Assembly: GCA_025331435.1 (NCBI GenBank)
Contig: JAIWNI010000004.1
Span: 434,001 to 498,000 of the forward strand
Length of the DNA: 64,000 bases
Origin: Choanephora cucurbitarum
Taxonomy: Eukaryota; Mucoromycota; Mucoromycetes; Mucorales; Choanephoraceae
Direction of reading: 5' to 3'
The notes below the pieces were generated by a model. That model ran no database searches. It was not told where the DNA came from and saw nothing but the letters and a program-made list of their open reading frames with translations. Position 1 is the stretch's first letter, and every line of letters starts with the position of its first letter. Of this stretch, positions 12,404 to 23,126 are shown in pieces. The position numbers were made by a program, and so were the translations under genes.

Positions 12404-14909
12404 ATGTCTAAGCGCGATCGCATAAGAGAACAAAGAAACAGTTTACCCACATTTGAATATCGACAAGATTTAGTGGATGCCATTCGAGAATATAGTATCT
12501 TGGTTGTGATTGGTGAAACAGGTAAGTGACAGAAAGACAACAAGTAATCACACTGACGAATAGACAGGTTCTGGTAAGACAACACAAGTTCCTCAATACA
12601 TCTTGGAGGAGATCCCCGAGATCAAGATGATTGGCGTCACTCAACCAAGGTAAAGAAAAAAAAAAAGTAACAATGCTAGAAAGAATGATTAACGACTCTC
12701 TTATACAAAAGACGTATTGCTGCCATGACAGGTAAAATTCACACTTCTTTATCACTTTATTCCTCTTATTAACCTTATATGATAGTGGCCAAACGTGTAA
12801 GTGAAGAACAAGACGTACGTCTAGGCAATACTGTAGGTTATACAATTCGTTTTGATGACCACACATCTTCTTCAACACGACTGAAATATATGACAGATGG
12901 TATCTTATTACGAGAAGCCACGATGGATCCATATCTCAAGCATTACGACTGCATTGTGATTGATGAAGCACATGAACGTACACTAGAGACAGACGTTCTT
13001 TTCGGCCTCTTAAAGCAGACACATCGATTGAGACCTGAGCTCAAGATCTTGATTATGTCTGCCACATTGGATGTAGCTAAATTTTCGGATTTCTTTGACG
13101 AATGTCCTATCTTTGAGATCCCTGGCCGCACTTTTCCTGTTGAAGTAATTTATCCTCCCGAAAACATTAAGCTGGCCACATTGAAATCAGCCATGGTAGA
13201 TCGTGCAGTAGAGACAGCATGGCATATTCATACAAAGGAACCAACAGGCGATATTCTTGTCTTCTTGACAGGTCAGCAAGATATTGAACGTGCCTGTAAA
13301 GCTTTTGCGGAACAATCAAGGACATGTAACTATCAAAAACAAGTCAAGTACCATGATGAAGTACGGGATGCTGTTGTCTATCCACTCTATGCTAGTCTTG
13401 AAGTGTTTGATCAAAAAGCCGTGTTTGAATTGCCTCGAGAAGGAGATAGAAAAGTTGTGTTTGCGACCAATGTAGCTCAGGTAAAGTAGAGTTAGGGCAT
13501 CATTTCTTTTCCCTTTTCCACAGCTTGTTGTTCTAACAATAGATTTGCTCTCTCTCAAGTAGACATCAGTTACTATTCCCGGTATTCGATATGTAGTTGA
13601 TTCAGGTTTTGTGAAAGAGAAATCATTTGATCCAAGCACAGGAATGGATGCTTTACTTGTAACAGAAATCAGTCAAGCAGCAGCTGTTCAACGTGCCGGT
13701 CGTGCCGGTCGAACAGCACCTGGTAAAGCATATAGATTGTATGGAGAGGAGAGCTTTTATAGCATGATTCCAGATACCATTCCAGAGATTCAACGTAGTA
13801 GTCTAGTAAGCACGGTGCTTGCACTCAAAAAGATGAATATTGTAGACGTCTTGAACTTTGAGTTCATTGATCCACCTGATGAACAGCTTGTTCGCAACGC
13901 TCTTAAGCAGCTGTATCTCTTAGGTGCTATTGATGAAGAGGGCAAGATCACCCGTCTAGGTGAACAAATGAACAGTTTCCCTCTCTCTCCTTCTCTAGCC
14001 CGTGTCTTGCTTGCTTCAGCTAAACTTCATTGTAGTCATGAAGCCTTGACAATTGTCAGTCTGTTGGCAAGCGATATGGAAATCTTCAAGACTCCCTCTA
14101 GAGCACGTCAAGAGGAACTAGTAGAGGCAGAAGAAGCAAGACATAAACTATCTCATCCTACGGGCGACCATATGACTCTACTCAACATCTACTACGAATG
14201 GAAACGACATGATAAAAGTAGAGATTGGTGCAAAAAGCACTACCTTAATCACAAAGTACTCGAGACAGCATCCCATGTTCGATCTCAGCTAGTCCAAGTG
14301 ATGGACAAACTTGAATTACCTCTGACTCGTGCACCCACCATCCAACGTAAAAAGAAATCAAGCAAAAGCAAACGAAGGATAGGCGAAAATGATCGAGGCG
14401 AAAGTCCTGATCCAGTACCGATCCTACAATCATTTTTAGCAGGCTATTTCACTAATGTGGCCAACAAGAGTCCCCATCGAGCTGTCTTTTCACACTATGC
14501 CCCTGACCAACACCTTGCCTCCAGCGATAGCTATGTGAATTCAACAGAATTAGTAGCCTTACACTTGCACCCATTATGTGCCTTAGATAGAAACCATTAT
14601 GCGGATATTGAATGGGTGTTGTATACACATATCACTTATACCAACAAGGCGGTTATGAAAGGCGTCAGCAAGATCCTGTGGGATTGGGTTAAACATGGAC
14701 AGGACAGAATTAAGAAATTGCCCTTGACCAGATTGAATGGTGAGGCGCAACCTAACGTAGAAGAGACGGACCGAGCAGCAGAAGAGAAACAAGAACAAAT
14801 AGAGAAAGAGAAGGAAGAACAAGACAAACAAGAGTCTAAAAAGCGACGTGCAGAAGAAATAGAACTGATTAGACAAAGAGCTTTAGCTAGACGTAGACAA
14901 CGAAAATAA
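12404..14909 (+). CDS. DEAH-box ATP-dependent RNA helicase
   Basis: Exons 12404-12521, 12568-12649, 12712-12731, 12786-13480 and 13563-14909 give 753 aa. Exon 3 is only 20 nt. Motifs in order: G-E-T-G-S-G-K-T-T (Walker A, split by intron 1), T-Q-P-R-R, D133-E-A-H, S-A-T and Q-R-A-G-R-A-G-R. They are followed by the helicase-associated winged-helix and ratchet domain and the OB-fold with H-L-H-P and Y-T-N-K-A-V-M. The N-terminal extension before the core is short (about 25 aa) and the C-terminal 60 aa are a charged Glu/Lys coiled region. Family membership is clear. The subfamily is less so: the short N-terminus and the D-H-M-T-L-L-N-I-Y...D-W-C-K signature resemble DHX33/DHX40/Dhr2-type proteins (rRNA or general RNP remodelling) more than splicing Prp22. 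The protein is probably nuclear or nucleolar. Confidence 0.93.
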
Positions 14910-14954
14910 AATCTCAAAGCATTTTTTTTTCTTCTTTTTCTTTTCTTAACTATC

Positions 14955-16694
14955 ATGCTTCAATTAGTCCTGAAATTATCCTTTGGGCTCTGTCTAGCCT
15001 ATGTTGTAAGTTTGAAAATGTTGCCTTGTTTTTCAATCATTATTAATATAAAACGCATAAAGGGTGTTGTAGGTATCCTAAGCTTAGACACGCCTCAACG
15101 ATAGTAAGGATGAAAATGCCAAAGTTTACTACCTAAAACTCATTACTTTATAAAAAAAAGTGTCATGTTTCTGCAATGGGTTCATTGGCCATGGGCAAAG
15201 TTCGAAACTCTAGAGTATTATGGCTTTGGACGTAGGTTTCCGAGAAAATAAAAAGAGAAGAAGAGAGAAAGAACAAAAGTAACTAAAACAGCGGCTATAG
15301 ACAATATGGGAAGGAACACTCAAATTCAAGCATCTGATAACGTGACTATTGGTGCCTGGCATTTCTTGCCTAAATCATATTATGATCAACATCAGTTACG
15401 TTATCAAGATAAAGTAGAAGATGCCATCTTTGACAAAGCACTTGCTGACCCAACTTATGAGACAATTATCTATTTCCATGGGAATGCACTTGATCGTACT
15501 GCACCTTGGCGTGTTGATCTCTATAAGGTAAGAACAAAGAAAGAGAACCAAGCTGTTATCTGCTTTAAGCAACAACACCTAACTGAAGTCATGAAAGCAA
15601 TTGATGAATCGATTTGAGCATGTTCATATCATTGCTATTGATTATAGAGGTTTTGGTGATTCAGGTATATTCTGAACAGATAAGGTTGATAGGGAAAATT
15701 CTTATAAGATTAGATTAGGATCTACACCTTCTGAGTCTGGTCTTCGTTTAGATGCACTAGCCACATTACAATGGTTGAATCAGCGGGGTGGTAAGAGGAT
15801 AACTCTTTCATTTGTTATCGTCTAATATAGTCATACGTATCTCTTTAGTACCTAATCATCGCATTTCATTGATTGGACATTCACTTGGTAAAAAAAAATA
15901 TTTGCATGCAAGTTTAATGAACTCAACATGACTATGATCTAGGTACTGGAGTTGCTACTACATTAGCGCATGATATGAACTTGTCTGGTAACTTATCTTA
16001 CTACACCATTTCTTTCATCTTACACATCACTAACAAAAAAAAACATCCAGGTCATCCACCTAAAAGTCTTATTTTGAAGGCAGGTTATAGTTCAATGACA
16101 ACTTTGGTTTTTGAATACAATGTGGTTCCTTTCTTTCCTATCTTATCTCCTCTCAAACGGCTGCCTGTAGTACAACGTAATTCATCTCTTTGAAGGGGGT
16201 TCAATTACTGAATAACTCATTCTTTCTTTAGGATGGCTGTTAAGTCGATTAAATCATAAGTTTGATTCACTTTCTAAAGTACAGGTAAAAGAAGAGAAAG
16301 CGAAAGAAAAAGAAAGTTACTCTCGATTGACCTAGTATACAGCATGTTGGATGTCCACTTTTGATCATTTATGGGCTAGGTGATCTTGAAATACCTATTA
16401 CAAATTCTCTTTCTCTTTTCAAAAGAGCACTAGCTGTACCTGACAACTACACCTTGTCTGATGTTGTCAACCAAGGTTTAGTTGAACAGATCAATCTCCC
16501 TCAAGAAGCCATTGTCTATCGCTCTAATTCTGTTGTCATGGTAGAACTCAAACATGGACACCACAACAACAGTAAGTGTTTTAAATGCTTAAAAAGGAAA
16601 GTTAAAATAGAAACCTTAAATAACATCACACTCTTTAGTTGGTTATTTTGATATTACTTATGAATCTATACGTGGTATTTTGGAGTCTAAATAG
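14955..16694 (+). CDS. ABHD12-like serine hydrolase, 12 exons
   Basis: Exons 14955-15005, 15063-15103, 15161-15231, 15301-15527, 15598-15664, 15719-15790, 15849-15887, 15943-15987, 16051-16176, 16232-16284, 16343-16571 and 16639-16694 are all GT..AG with matching phases, giving 358 aa. Residues 1-30 form a hydrophobic signal anchor (M-L-Q-L-V-L-K-L-S-F). The alpha/beta hydrolase core follows from S-D-N-V-T-I-G-A-W-H: oxyanion segment Y-F-H-G-N-A, D-Y-R-G-F-G-D-S, nucleophile elbow G-H-S188-L-G, acid Asp278 in G-L-G-D-L-E, and His in K-H-G-H-H. This layout matches ABHD12-type membrane-bound lysophospholipid/monoacylglycerol lipases facing the ER lumen. Twelve exons in 1.7 kb is the most intron-dense gene here. 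It follows the helicase stop by only 46 bp. Confidence 0.88.
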
Positions 16695-16774
16695 TATCTT
16701 TTTATTGTAAAGTAATAGAATAAGTTTTTCTCTTGTCTCTTCAAATGAACGAGCATTTTATAAATATAATCTTT

Positions 16775-17455
16775 TTATCGACTGGTAAGAGCACGGTGTG
16801 CTTCAGCCAATTGTGCTTCTAAAACCCGAATTCTTTCTTGCAAAGATTGGTCCTTTGAGGTCAAGCCAGATTTTTCAGATTCCAAGACAGCAATACGAGT
16901 ATTCAACTGATTGTTATCCGATTCAAGTTCAGAGACGCGTTTTTCCAAGGATTCCATTTTCATCAGCTTCTTTAATCTTGACCGACGAGCAGCATCGGTA
17001 TTCTTTTGTCGCTTTAAAGCGATTTCATCTTCATCTTCCAATGGAGCGGCTTTACGCTTATTGGAGATGATGGGAGTAGGAGGAGGAGCAGGAGAAGAGA
17101 TCACAGGTGTGACTGGGGTTAACAATTGCGTGCTTGGGCGAGGAGCAAGACGAGGCAGCTTGTGTGTAACAATGGGAGTAGGAGTAGAAGTAGGATGAAT
17201 ATCAGGAAAGAGGGGCACAGCAGGCGAGACAGAGGAAGGTTGTTGCTTGGTTTCAGGTGGGCTAATAGGTGGTGAATCAGGCAAGAGTTGTTGTTGCAAT
17301 AAGTGAATCAAGTCTTGCGAGAACAAACCTGATTGCGAAAAGCTGTCTGTAAGCCAACTATCCATCATAGAAGAAGGTTGGATATAGGTTTCAGATGGAG
17401 AGAGCTGGTCCTGTTGAGGTTGAGAAAATTGAGGTTCTTGATATTGAGAGTTCAT
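16775..17455 (-). CDS. bZIP transcription factor, Gcn4/Cpc1-like
   Basis: Single exon, 226 aa. The first 130 residues are Gln/Pro/Ser-rich with a hydrophobic-acidic patch (M-M-D-S-W-L-T-D-S-F...L-F-S-Q-D-L-I), likely activation domain. The basic region at about 148-163 contains the N-T-D-A-A-R-R-S-R signature of Gcn4/Cpc1-type proteins. A leucine zipper runs over about 170-215 with regularly spaced Leu, Val or Ile. The expected role is a nuclear homodimer binding TGA(C/G)TCA to activate amino-acid biosynthesis on starvation. The leader contains two uORFs (annotated separately), as in GCN4, and a near-match to its own site lies upstream. It converges with the ABHD12-like gene, with 80 bp between stops. 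A Jun/AP-1-like role other than general control is possible. Confidence 0.85.
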   Translation of the reverse strand: MNSQYQEPQFSQPQQDQLSPSETYIQPSSMMDSWLTDSFSQSGLFSQDLIHLLQQQLLPDSPPISPPETKQQPSSVSPAVPLFPDIHPTSTPTPIVTHKLPRLAPRPSTQLLTPVTPVISSPAPPPTPIISNKRKAAPLEDEDEIALKRQKNTDAARRSRLKKLMKMESLEKRVSELESDNNQLNTRIAVLESEKSGLTSKDQSLQERIRVLEAQLAEAHRALTSR

Positions 17456-17532
17456 TTTCTTTTAAGATGTGTTATAAAGAGGAAGTTTGTGTTAGGTTGT
17501 TATTGTAATCGATTAATTGAGAAGATTTTTTG

Positions 17533-17655
17533 TTAATTTTCTGGTGGTTGTTTTCTGTTTTTCTTTCTTGAGGTAGATAAAGGTGAATCAGTTGTGTATG
17601 AGAAGAAGTGAGTACTTGACATTTTGATAGTTCTTTTAGACAGTAGTAAAGCCAT
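17533..17655 (-). promoter_or_regulatory. uORF2, 40 codons, in bZIP leader
   Basis: ATG at 17655 opens a frame of 40 codons ending TAA at 17535-17533, 78 nt before the bZIP start codon. It contains a second in-frame ATG 11 codons later. It ends before the main ORF, so scanning ribosomes must reinitiate. No sequence conservation could be tested. Confidence 0.5.
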
Positions 17656-17786
17656 TTTTTTCTTGAATGTATAAGTAAAAACTGGACGGTAGTGTATAAC
17701 GTAAGATAGCCACAGAGATATAGATTGAATGTAAATTTTAATGTTCTATATGTATGTGTAGTAAAAGCGTGTTTGGGTGTAAAAAC

Positions 17787-17810
17787 TTAAATAATAATAA
17801 CGAACACCAT
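17787..17810 (-). promoter_or_regulatory. uORF1, 7 codons, in bZIP leader
   Basis: A minimal frame, ATG at 17810 then V-F-V-I-I-I and stop, lies about 355 nt before the bZIP start. If transcription begins downstream of the TATA-like site at 17911-17920, this is the first AUG of the message. A very short first uORF followed by a longer inhibitory one is the arrangement of GCN4/CPC1 delayed reinitiation. Function here is inferred from position only. Confidence 0.45.
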
Positions 17811-17910
17811 CTTGGGCGACAACAAAATAGAAGAGAAGAAGTGGAAAGGTTATTAAGAGGAAAAAGAAAAAGGGAGTAAAGAATTGAACAAGGGCCAAAA
17901 GAAGACAATT

Positions 17911-17920
17911 CTATTTATAC
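17911..17920 (-). promoter_or_regulatory. TATA-like box for the bZIP gene
   Basis: GTATAAATAG on the minus strand, about 460 nt before the bZIP ATG and about 100 nt before uORF1. This is the best TATA match in the upstream region and would give a long leader containing both uORFs. Confidence 0.4.
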
Positions 17921-18007
17921 TAAAAATCAAGAAAGAAAAAAAGCTTATCAACAAGTCCTATCTAAAAGCAAAATAAATTTTGATTGGTTGCTCTAATCTA
18001 AGTCTTG

Positions 18008-18014
18008 ATGACTC
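18008..18014. promoter_or_regulatory. near-match to a Gcn4/AP-1 site
   Basis: TGACTCT, six of seven bases of the TGACTCA palindrome, about 90 bp upstream of the TATA-like box of the bZIP gene. It could allow self-activation. A single imperfect site may be chance. Confidence 0.25.
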
Positions 18015-18319
18015 TTCGCCTTAAACTCCGAATGGTTTATCTCTTTGTCACCCTTTATGGTATAGTTTTCTCTAAACAAAACAAGTAATTTGGTAAATCA
18101 AAAGAGACCGAGTTGCTCTTATTGTCTAGCCTTTTAACGCATTTGTTTAAGCATATAAAAGATGCTACATTGGTTTTTTGAGCTGAATTTGCTAACCAAA
18201 GTTTTTTTGCTATTGACTTTCTTATTTGCGTACGCTGTTTTAACTTTCACGTACCGATATTTTGATTTTCACCTTTTCGGATAATAATTTTTTCACTTTG
18301 CAAATTTATTTTGCAGATA

Positions 18320-19013
18320 GACAAGCCTGGGATCCTCTATCAACCGACTTTCTAACACCATGGCTGTTTCACTACTTTCGGATAAACACCGCTCATGTCT
18401 CTTTCCTTCCAATTTTGATGGGTCCTGGGTTGTTTCCTTCTGCTTCACTTGTTATTCCTCCTGTCTATCCTCTTCTACGGTTGATTGACTGCCTTCCTCC
18501 GTTAAAGATGAATGACTCTTGAACCCTACAATGGCTTCTTGATTTACCGTTGCAAGCTTTGCTTCATAATCTACCGGATTCCTCATTACCTCCACCGAAA
18601 GTGCCCTCGCATTAGCTGCTCAAGGATTTGTTATGTTACGATGCTAGTGGTCTCGCATTACTGGCTAGTTGAGCTTCCGTTTGGCCATCTCGCCCGCTTC
18701 TCCTACGTCTCTTTGATGAATTATTTTTGTCCGACCAAAAGAGTGCTTCTACTTGGGTGCTACAACCCCACATCCTTCGTTTATGCCGCTTTGTCGCACC
18801 TAGTCCTGTGGTACCGGCGCCTAGCTCTTATCCTCTGATCTCATCCTACCTTCCCACCCTTTGCGATTGGACGACACTGGATGGTCTTGGGGGCCCCACT
18901 ATTGTAACTGAAGCCTCTTTAAAAGCCATTCACGGGTTTTGGACGACCAGACAAGACCCCGTGCAGGTATCTGTCTCTTTTGTAATACCTTCTCCTCACT
19001 GGAAATTATTCTA
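18320..19013 (+). pseudogene. Fragment of a non-LTR (LINE) retrotransposon ORF2 C-terminus
   Basis: This stretch is visibly more GC-rich than its surroundings. It carries pieces in shifting frames: A-W-D-P-L-S-T-D-F-L, L-P-L-Q-A-L-L-H-N-L-P-D-S-S-L-P-P-P-K-V-P-S-H, L-L-K-D-L-L-C-Y-D, and A-S-L-K-A-I-H-G-F-W-T-T-R-Q-D-P. These resemble the region between reverse transcriptase and the terminal zinc-knuckle of fungal LINE-type ORF2 proteins. Several stops and frame changes show decay. No reverse-transcriptase catalytic block is present, so it is 5'-truncated. The family assignment is from recollected pattern, not a search. Confidence 0.45.
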
Positions 19014-19079
19014 GTCCCTTTGCTTACTCCAGAAGGCTTTCAATTCATGGTGACGCTTGCTTCATGATAGCATTAGAAC

Positions 19080-19716
19080 TATCAAAAATGACCACAAACA
19101 ATATTCCAGACGAATACATGCACTGATTTAACGTTAATGACGAAATTCCAAGATATGAGCCTACGGAAATAGAGCAACAAATAGGCGATTTGACTGAGGC
19201 AGTGAGTCTTGAGTGGTGTGGTAGTTACCACATCCAATTCTATTTGCACTTAGAAGTCCGATCATATTATAAAGAGTTTTTTATCGTGTTTAACACTTTT
19301 TCTCTTCACCTAATAAACAGGCCTATATTTGTCTCGTTAACTTTTCTAATTCAGATTCATATATTCGAGATAAATACAACAAGTGGCACTATTGGGAAAA
19401 CAGCGAGCCTTATAAAAAAAAGCGACAGGAGTCAAGCAACCACAGGTACCTTATCCTTCATGCTTCTTTGACACTTAAAAAGCTGGAGCCCGTTGTAGCA
19501 GCAAGAACGGCTGAAAGAACATTGGAGTTGAGAAGAGAAAGAGAGAGAGCTTCGGAGAGGCTAGACGATAGTAATATGCATTGGAGTCAGTGCTGCATTT
19601 TCATCGATGAAGCCGGCTTCAACATGCATATTCGCAGGAATTTCGGTTGTTCTAAGAAGGGTATGCTACTGAAAGTAGTTGTGCCTACTCTTCCCAAAAA
19701 GAGAATGAAGATGTGA
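19080..19716 (+). pseudogene. Truncated DDE_3 (Tc1/IS630-like) transposase
   Basis: A plausible exon ends in P-T-E-I-E-Q-Q-I-G-D-L-T-E-A near 19201 (GTGAGT donor). Another begins after an AAACAG acceptor at 19320 and encodes Y-I-R-D-K-Y-N-K-W-H-Y-W-E-N-S-E. A final frame (19468-19716) contains C-I-F-I-D-E-A-G-F-N-M-H-I-R-R-N-F-G, the first catalytic Asp block of DDE_3 transposases. An in-frame TGA near 19122 and the loss of everything after the first Asp block make it non-functional. It lies just left of the 176-bp inverted repeat and could be part of the same decayed insertion. Confidence 0.6.
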
Positions 19717-19845
19717 ATTCAAAGGAAGTAAGGTATCTATGTAAATTACTGGCTTGTTCTTTTCATTTCTTTTTTTTTTTTTTGAGAATTGGTCAAATGT
19801 GTAAAAGATGGCTTATTACAAAAGTAATAACTGATTGAGGCGGAT

Positions 19846-20021
19846 ACTATCGGTCAATTTCTTTCTAACCTTTTAGTTCATCTTGACCTGCTTTACAGCT
19901 ATGACACTCAGACCGAATTAAAGCTTGGTTAGATAACCGTTCTGAAAAGAAGTTAGTTTTGTGAGATTAAAGAGGTCGTAAGCATTTCTCAAATGTATCG
20001 TTTGTGTGAGCCTCTTTTTGG
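19846..20021 (+). repeat. Left arm of a 176-bp inverted repeat
   Basis: Starts ACTATCGGTCAATTTC at the outer end. It is the reverse complement of 23470-23645, with two mismatches and no indels over 176 bp. It encloses a 3448-bp segment with an intact gene. It has no coding potential. A target-site duplication outside the arms was looked for and not found. Confidence 0.9.
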
Positions 20022-20112
20022 GCTTTTGCAACGGAATGTCAATCGACATTCATCGTTGATCCTTTTTCAAGTTCTTTCAATAATAACAATCATACAACTT
20101 GTAAATATATTT

Positions 20113-22123
20113 TTATTGTTCATCATTGCTTAAATCCTCCAAATCAAGATCAGTTGTAGCAGGGATCTGACCGCGGCGACGTCGAGATGGTGTCAAATAT
20201 ATATTTGGCGAACTGTTGGTATCTTCAGATACAGATGTCCCAAGGACGGAAGAAAAGAACATCCCTTGTTCACATTTACGAAGTGCTGGCAACATGGTCT
20301 CCTTCAGGCTTAAATGATGGTTGCGCCAAGCATACAGGCAATTCAGAGTTTCTTCAAAAGATGGAAGCTCTTCAAGATAGCTGGGCATCAACAAAGTTGA
20401 AATTGGCTTGGCTAAATATATATCTTTTACTTGTTTAATGGCAAACATATACCCCATAGGACCTGTCCAGTCCATCCCGACCGTAAACACACGATCACTA
20501 TCTGCTTCATTGAAAGGTAAGCTCAATAGGTGGGTTAAAATCGCCTTATTCATTCTAATATTTTTGGATTGCTGTTGTAAGCACTTGGCAGGTGAGGTTT
20601 TGTCCCGCTTCCATTCGCTAGTAGACAACTCTAAGTTCTTTGTTGCAAGTATTAAATCAATACGTCGGCCAAAACCATTATTGAGAGGTATATTAGAGTC
20701 GTATATTTTTTCATGAGTTTTTGCGATGGACTTGGATGCTTTGCATGTGGTTTCACCATCTAACATGTCCAGCATGGTGTCATCCAGGATTTCATCAAGG
20801 ATTTTAGCAAACTTTCGATAGGTTGTCAATTCACTCTCTGTATTATTGGGGAGAATGGCTGAATCAGAAAGACAGTGTTTAGCCAACAAATCAATAATGT
20901 CCAAGATTTGCAAAGAATCTGTCTGATTTGATTCCAGTAGTGATAGCTTTTTCTTGGCGACGGCAACTCGCAGCTGCTTTCTATTGAGTTTCCCATTGTT
21001 AGAGCCTTCGGCCATCATTGCTCGGTATAGATTCTTCGAAGTAGCTGGCATTCCTGCACATAGAGCAATATTGACTTTGCTTAACTCTTTCCAGAATGTA
21101 TCGTCCAAATATTGACGGAAAAGCGATGCTATTTTTCCATTGACAGAATCAACTATACGAGATAAGGAAAGCTTGAGTGCATTGACTTGGATAACATTGC
21201 TTAAATCGATTGACATTGTAAGTTTAGCAGACATCATGTCCAGTTGCTCGCCCGGTGTCCTTGGTACAAATGAGTCTATGAGCTGCTGCAGATTGAAACT
21301 GTCTTCCACAAAAAATCCTCTAGACAACTATAATGCAAAAAAGAGATGTGAATATCTTCTGTCACTTTAACAACTTTTTTATAGAAAGAGAAAGACAGAT
21401 GCTTACGGCCTTGACTCCATAAGCATATACTGCTTTTCGAAATTCTGTAGGCATTGGTGATGGAATAGATATCAAATTGGTTTCTTCAGAGAAAATGAAA
21501 TCAACCGGTCGCACGGGAGTATCTTGTTTGCGCTTTTGTACAAACTGTTGCTCGTCATCGACGTCTCCAAAGGCACCTATTTTTGGCAAAAAAAAGTAAG
21601 ATCAGACTTTTATTGAATAACTTGTAGCAAACGCACACCAATACACCTCTCCACAACTTACGTTTGTGTTTTGGGATAGAACTATTACTGTTTTGTTTCT
21701 TTGTTATTATATCAGAAGTTGAAGTAGAAATGGTGTTGTTACTGCCATAGTTGATCACTGAAGATGGACCTTGATTGATATGGTAAGTTGTTGACGCACA
21801 AGCAGAAGAGGAATCTGTGGTAAGCTATAAAAAGACCATTGAAGTGTTGATATAGCATCTTTGTTGAAATCTTGATCACTTACATCTTCCAACAACGTTT
21901 TGATCTTCTCCTTCACGTATGGTGGAGTTTTCTTGTTATCCTTTATTTGTGCTAAGCATAGCTTATAACTTGAAATTAAGGTTTTTTTGGACGTAGGAAT
22001 TGGCAAGGCTTGGAAATGGCGTTCAAAGTCATAATATTTCCAAAATTTTAGAGGAGCTTGGCTAAAATATAGTAAGTATTTGTCTTTGCCTTCATAAGCG
22101 ATTTGATATTCGTCAACATTCAT
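20113..22123 (-). CDS. Orphan protein with a PD-(D/E)XK-like motif, intact, 4 exons
   Basis: Exons 22123-21884, 21824-21662, 21576-21407 and 21327-20113 have correct splice ends and phases, giving 595 aa without a stop. The N-terminal 80 aa are compact. Residues 80-145 are Ser/Thr/Asn-rich and probably disordered. The rest looks alpha-helical. Near residues 395-420 is G-R-R-I-D-L-I-L-A...E-L-S-T-S-E-W-K, matching the D...(D/E)xK core of restriction-like nucleases, with Q-Q-Q-S-K-N-I-R soon after. The C-terminus ends in a basic R-R-R-R-G patch and an acidic tail. I do not recognise a named family; similar proteins are, as I recall, expanded and unannotated in Mucoromycota. It is the only gene inside the 176-bp inverted repeats and is not itself broken. 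The function is unknown; nuclease activity is inference from one motif. Confidence 0.75.
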
Positions 22124-22708
22124 GCTTTATGGTAAAAAGAAACAAGAGACAAGACTTGAAAATCCTGCTGCGTAGATGTATTATTTTTTCAACTATCACC
22201 CGCCCATAAAAAATTAGAATTATTAACTTAGCATTGAAAGATATGAGGAAATGAAGATTATATTTTTATTAACACTTAAAGGAAATTAAAGCATGGCTCT
22301 GAGTGACATGTATCACGTCTTCAGCAGTCTTCGAATTTTAAAATAAGCCGGATGGACGGACTTTAGAATAGAGATAGTTTGAAAAATAGAAAGAGAGAAT
22401 ACTTCAAATAAACTCAAGTAAAGACTGAATTAGTTTGAGTAAGATAAAGATAATATTTTGTTGATTAAAAGATAAGAGTATTTGTATTGGAATAAGTAGA
22501 TTAGGGAAAAGAGATATGTAAAATATGAAGGGTGTTCATTGATAGTGAAGAATGTCTTAGGGGAAGAGTAACCCCAAAAAGGAAGATATCTGCTTGTCAG
22601 ATATATATTCACTTGCCGCCGCTGACGTAGAATATTCAGCTCACGACAACTTTTTTAATTGTGAGCAGACTCCCTAAACAGTGTTTTTGTTCTTTATTAA
22701 ACCATCTT
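22124..22708. other. AT-rich spacer inside the inverted-repeat segment
   Basis: Upstream DNA of the orphan gene, presumably its promoter, with A/G-rich tracts on the plus strand at 22378-22500. A frame on the minus strand from the neighbouring duplication extends in from the right to 22636. No domain is seen. Confidence 0.4.
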
Positions 22709-23126
22709 GAACTGACTTGATGCTGGGTATGAAGACAGCAAGACAATAGGAAAGTGCACGCCTTTGGGACATTGTTGTGGTATGCACTTCTGGTCAGATT
22801 GACTCCTTGTAGCTTGATCGGCTTCCCTTGCCGAAGACAATAGCGTTCCTCTTGGTTCTTCTTCACACAAACTACCATTGGACGTGGCTCAAGGATCAAT
22901 ATTGTCAAGATGAAAGCCTTCAAACCAAAAGAACTGACTTGATGCTGAGTATGAAGACAGCAAGACAATAGGAAAGTGCACGCCTTTGGGACATTGTTGT
23001 GGTATGCACTTCTGGTCAGATTGACTCCTTGTAGCTTGATCGGCTTCCCTTGCCGAAGACAATAGCGTTCCTCTTGGTTCTTCTTCACACAAACTACCAT
23101 TGGACGTGGCTCAAGGATCAATATTA
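22709..23126. repeat. Tandem duplication, 222-bp period, about 1.9 copies
   Basis: 22709-22930 is repeated from 22931 to about 23126, starting GAACTGACTTGATGCTG in both copies and almost identical. The unit is G/C-richer than its surroundings. One minus-strand frame stays open across both units (23121-22636, about 161 codons), so the peptide repeats itself. Since 222 is a multiple of three, a frame that is open in one unit stays open through the next. I recognise no family and would not call it a gene. Confidence 0.85.

Noticed and set aside
12408..12932. Long minus-strand frame opposite the helicase
   Set aside because: Runs across real exons and introns of the helicase, whose motifs are unambiguous on the plus strand.
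22636..23121. 161-codon minus-strand frame as a gene
   Set aside because: Its openness follows from duplication of a 222-bp unit that has no stop in this frame; no start context or recognisable protein.
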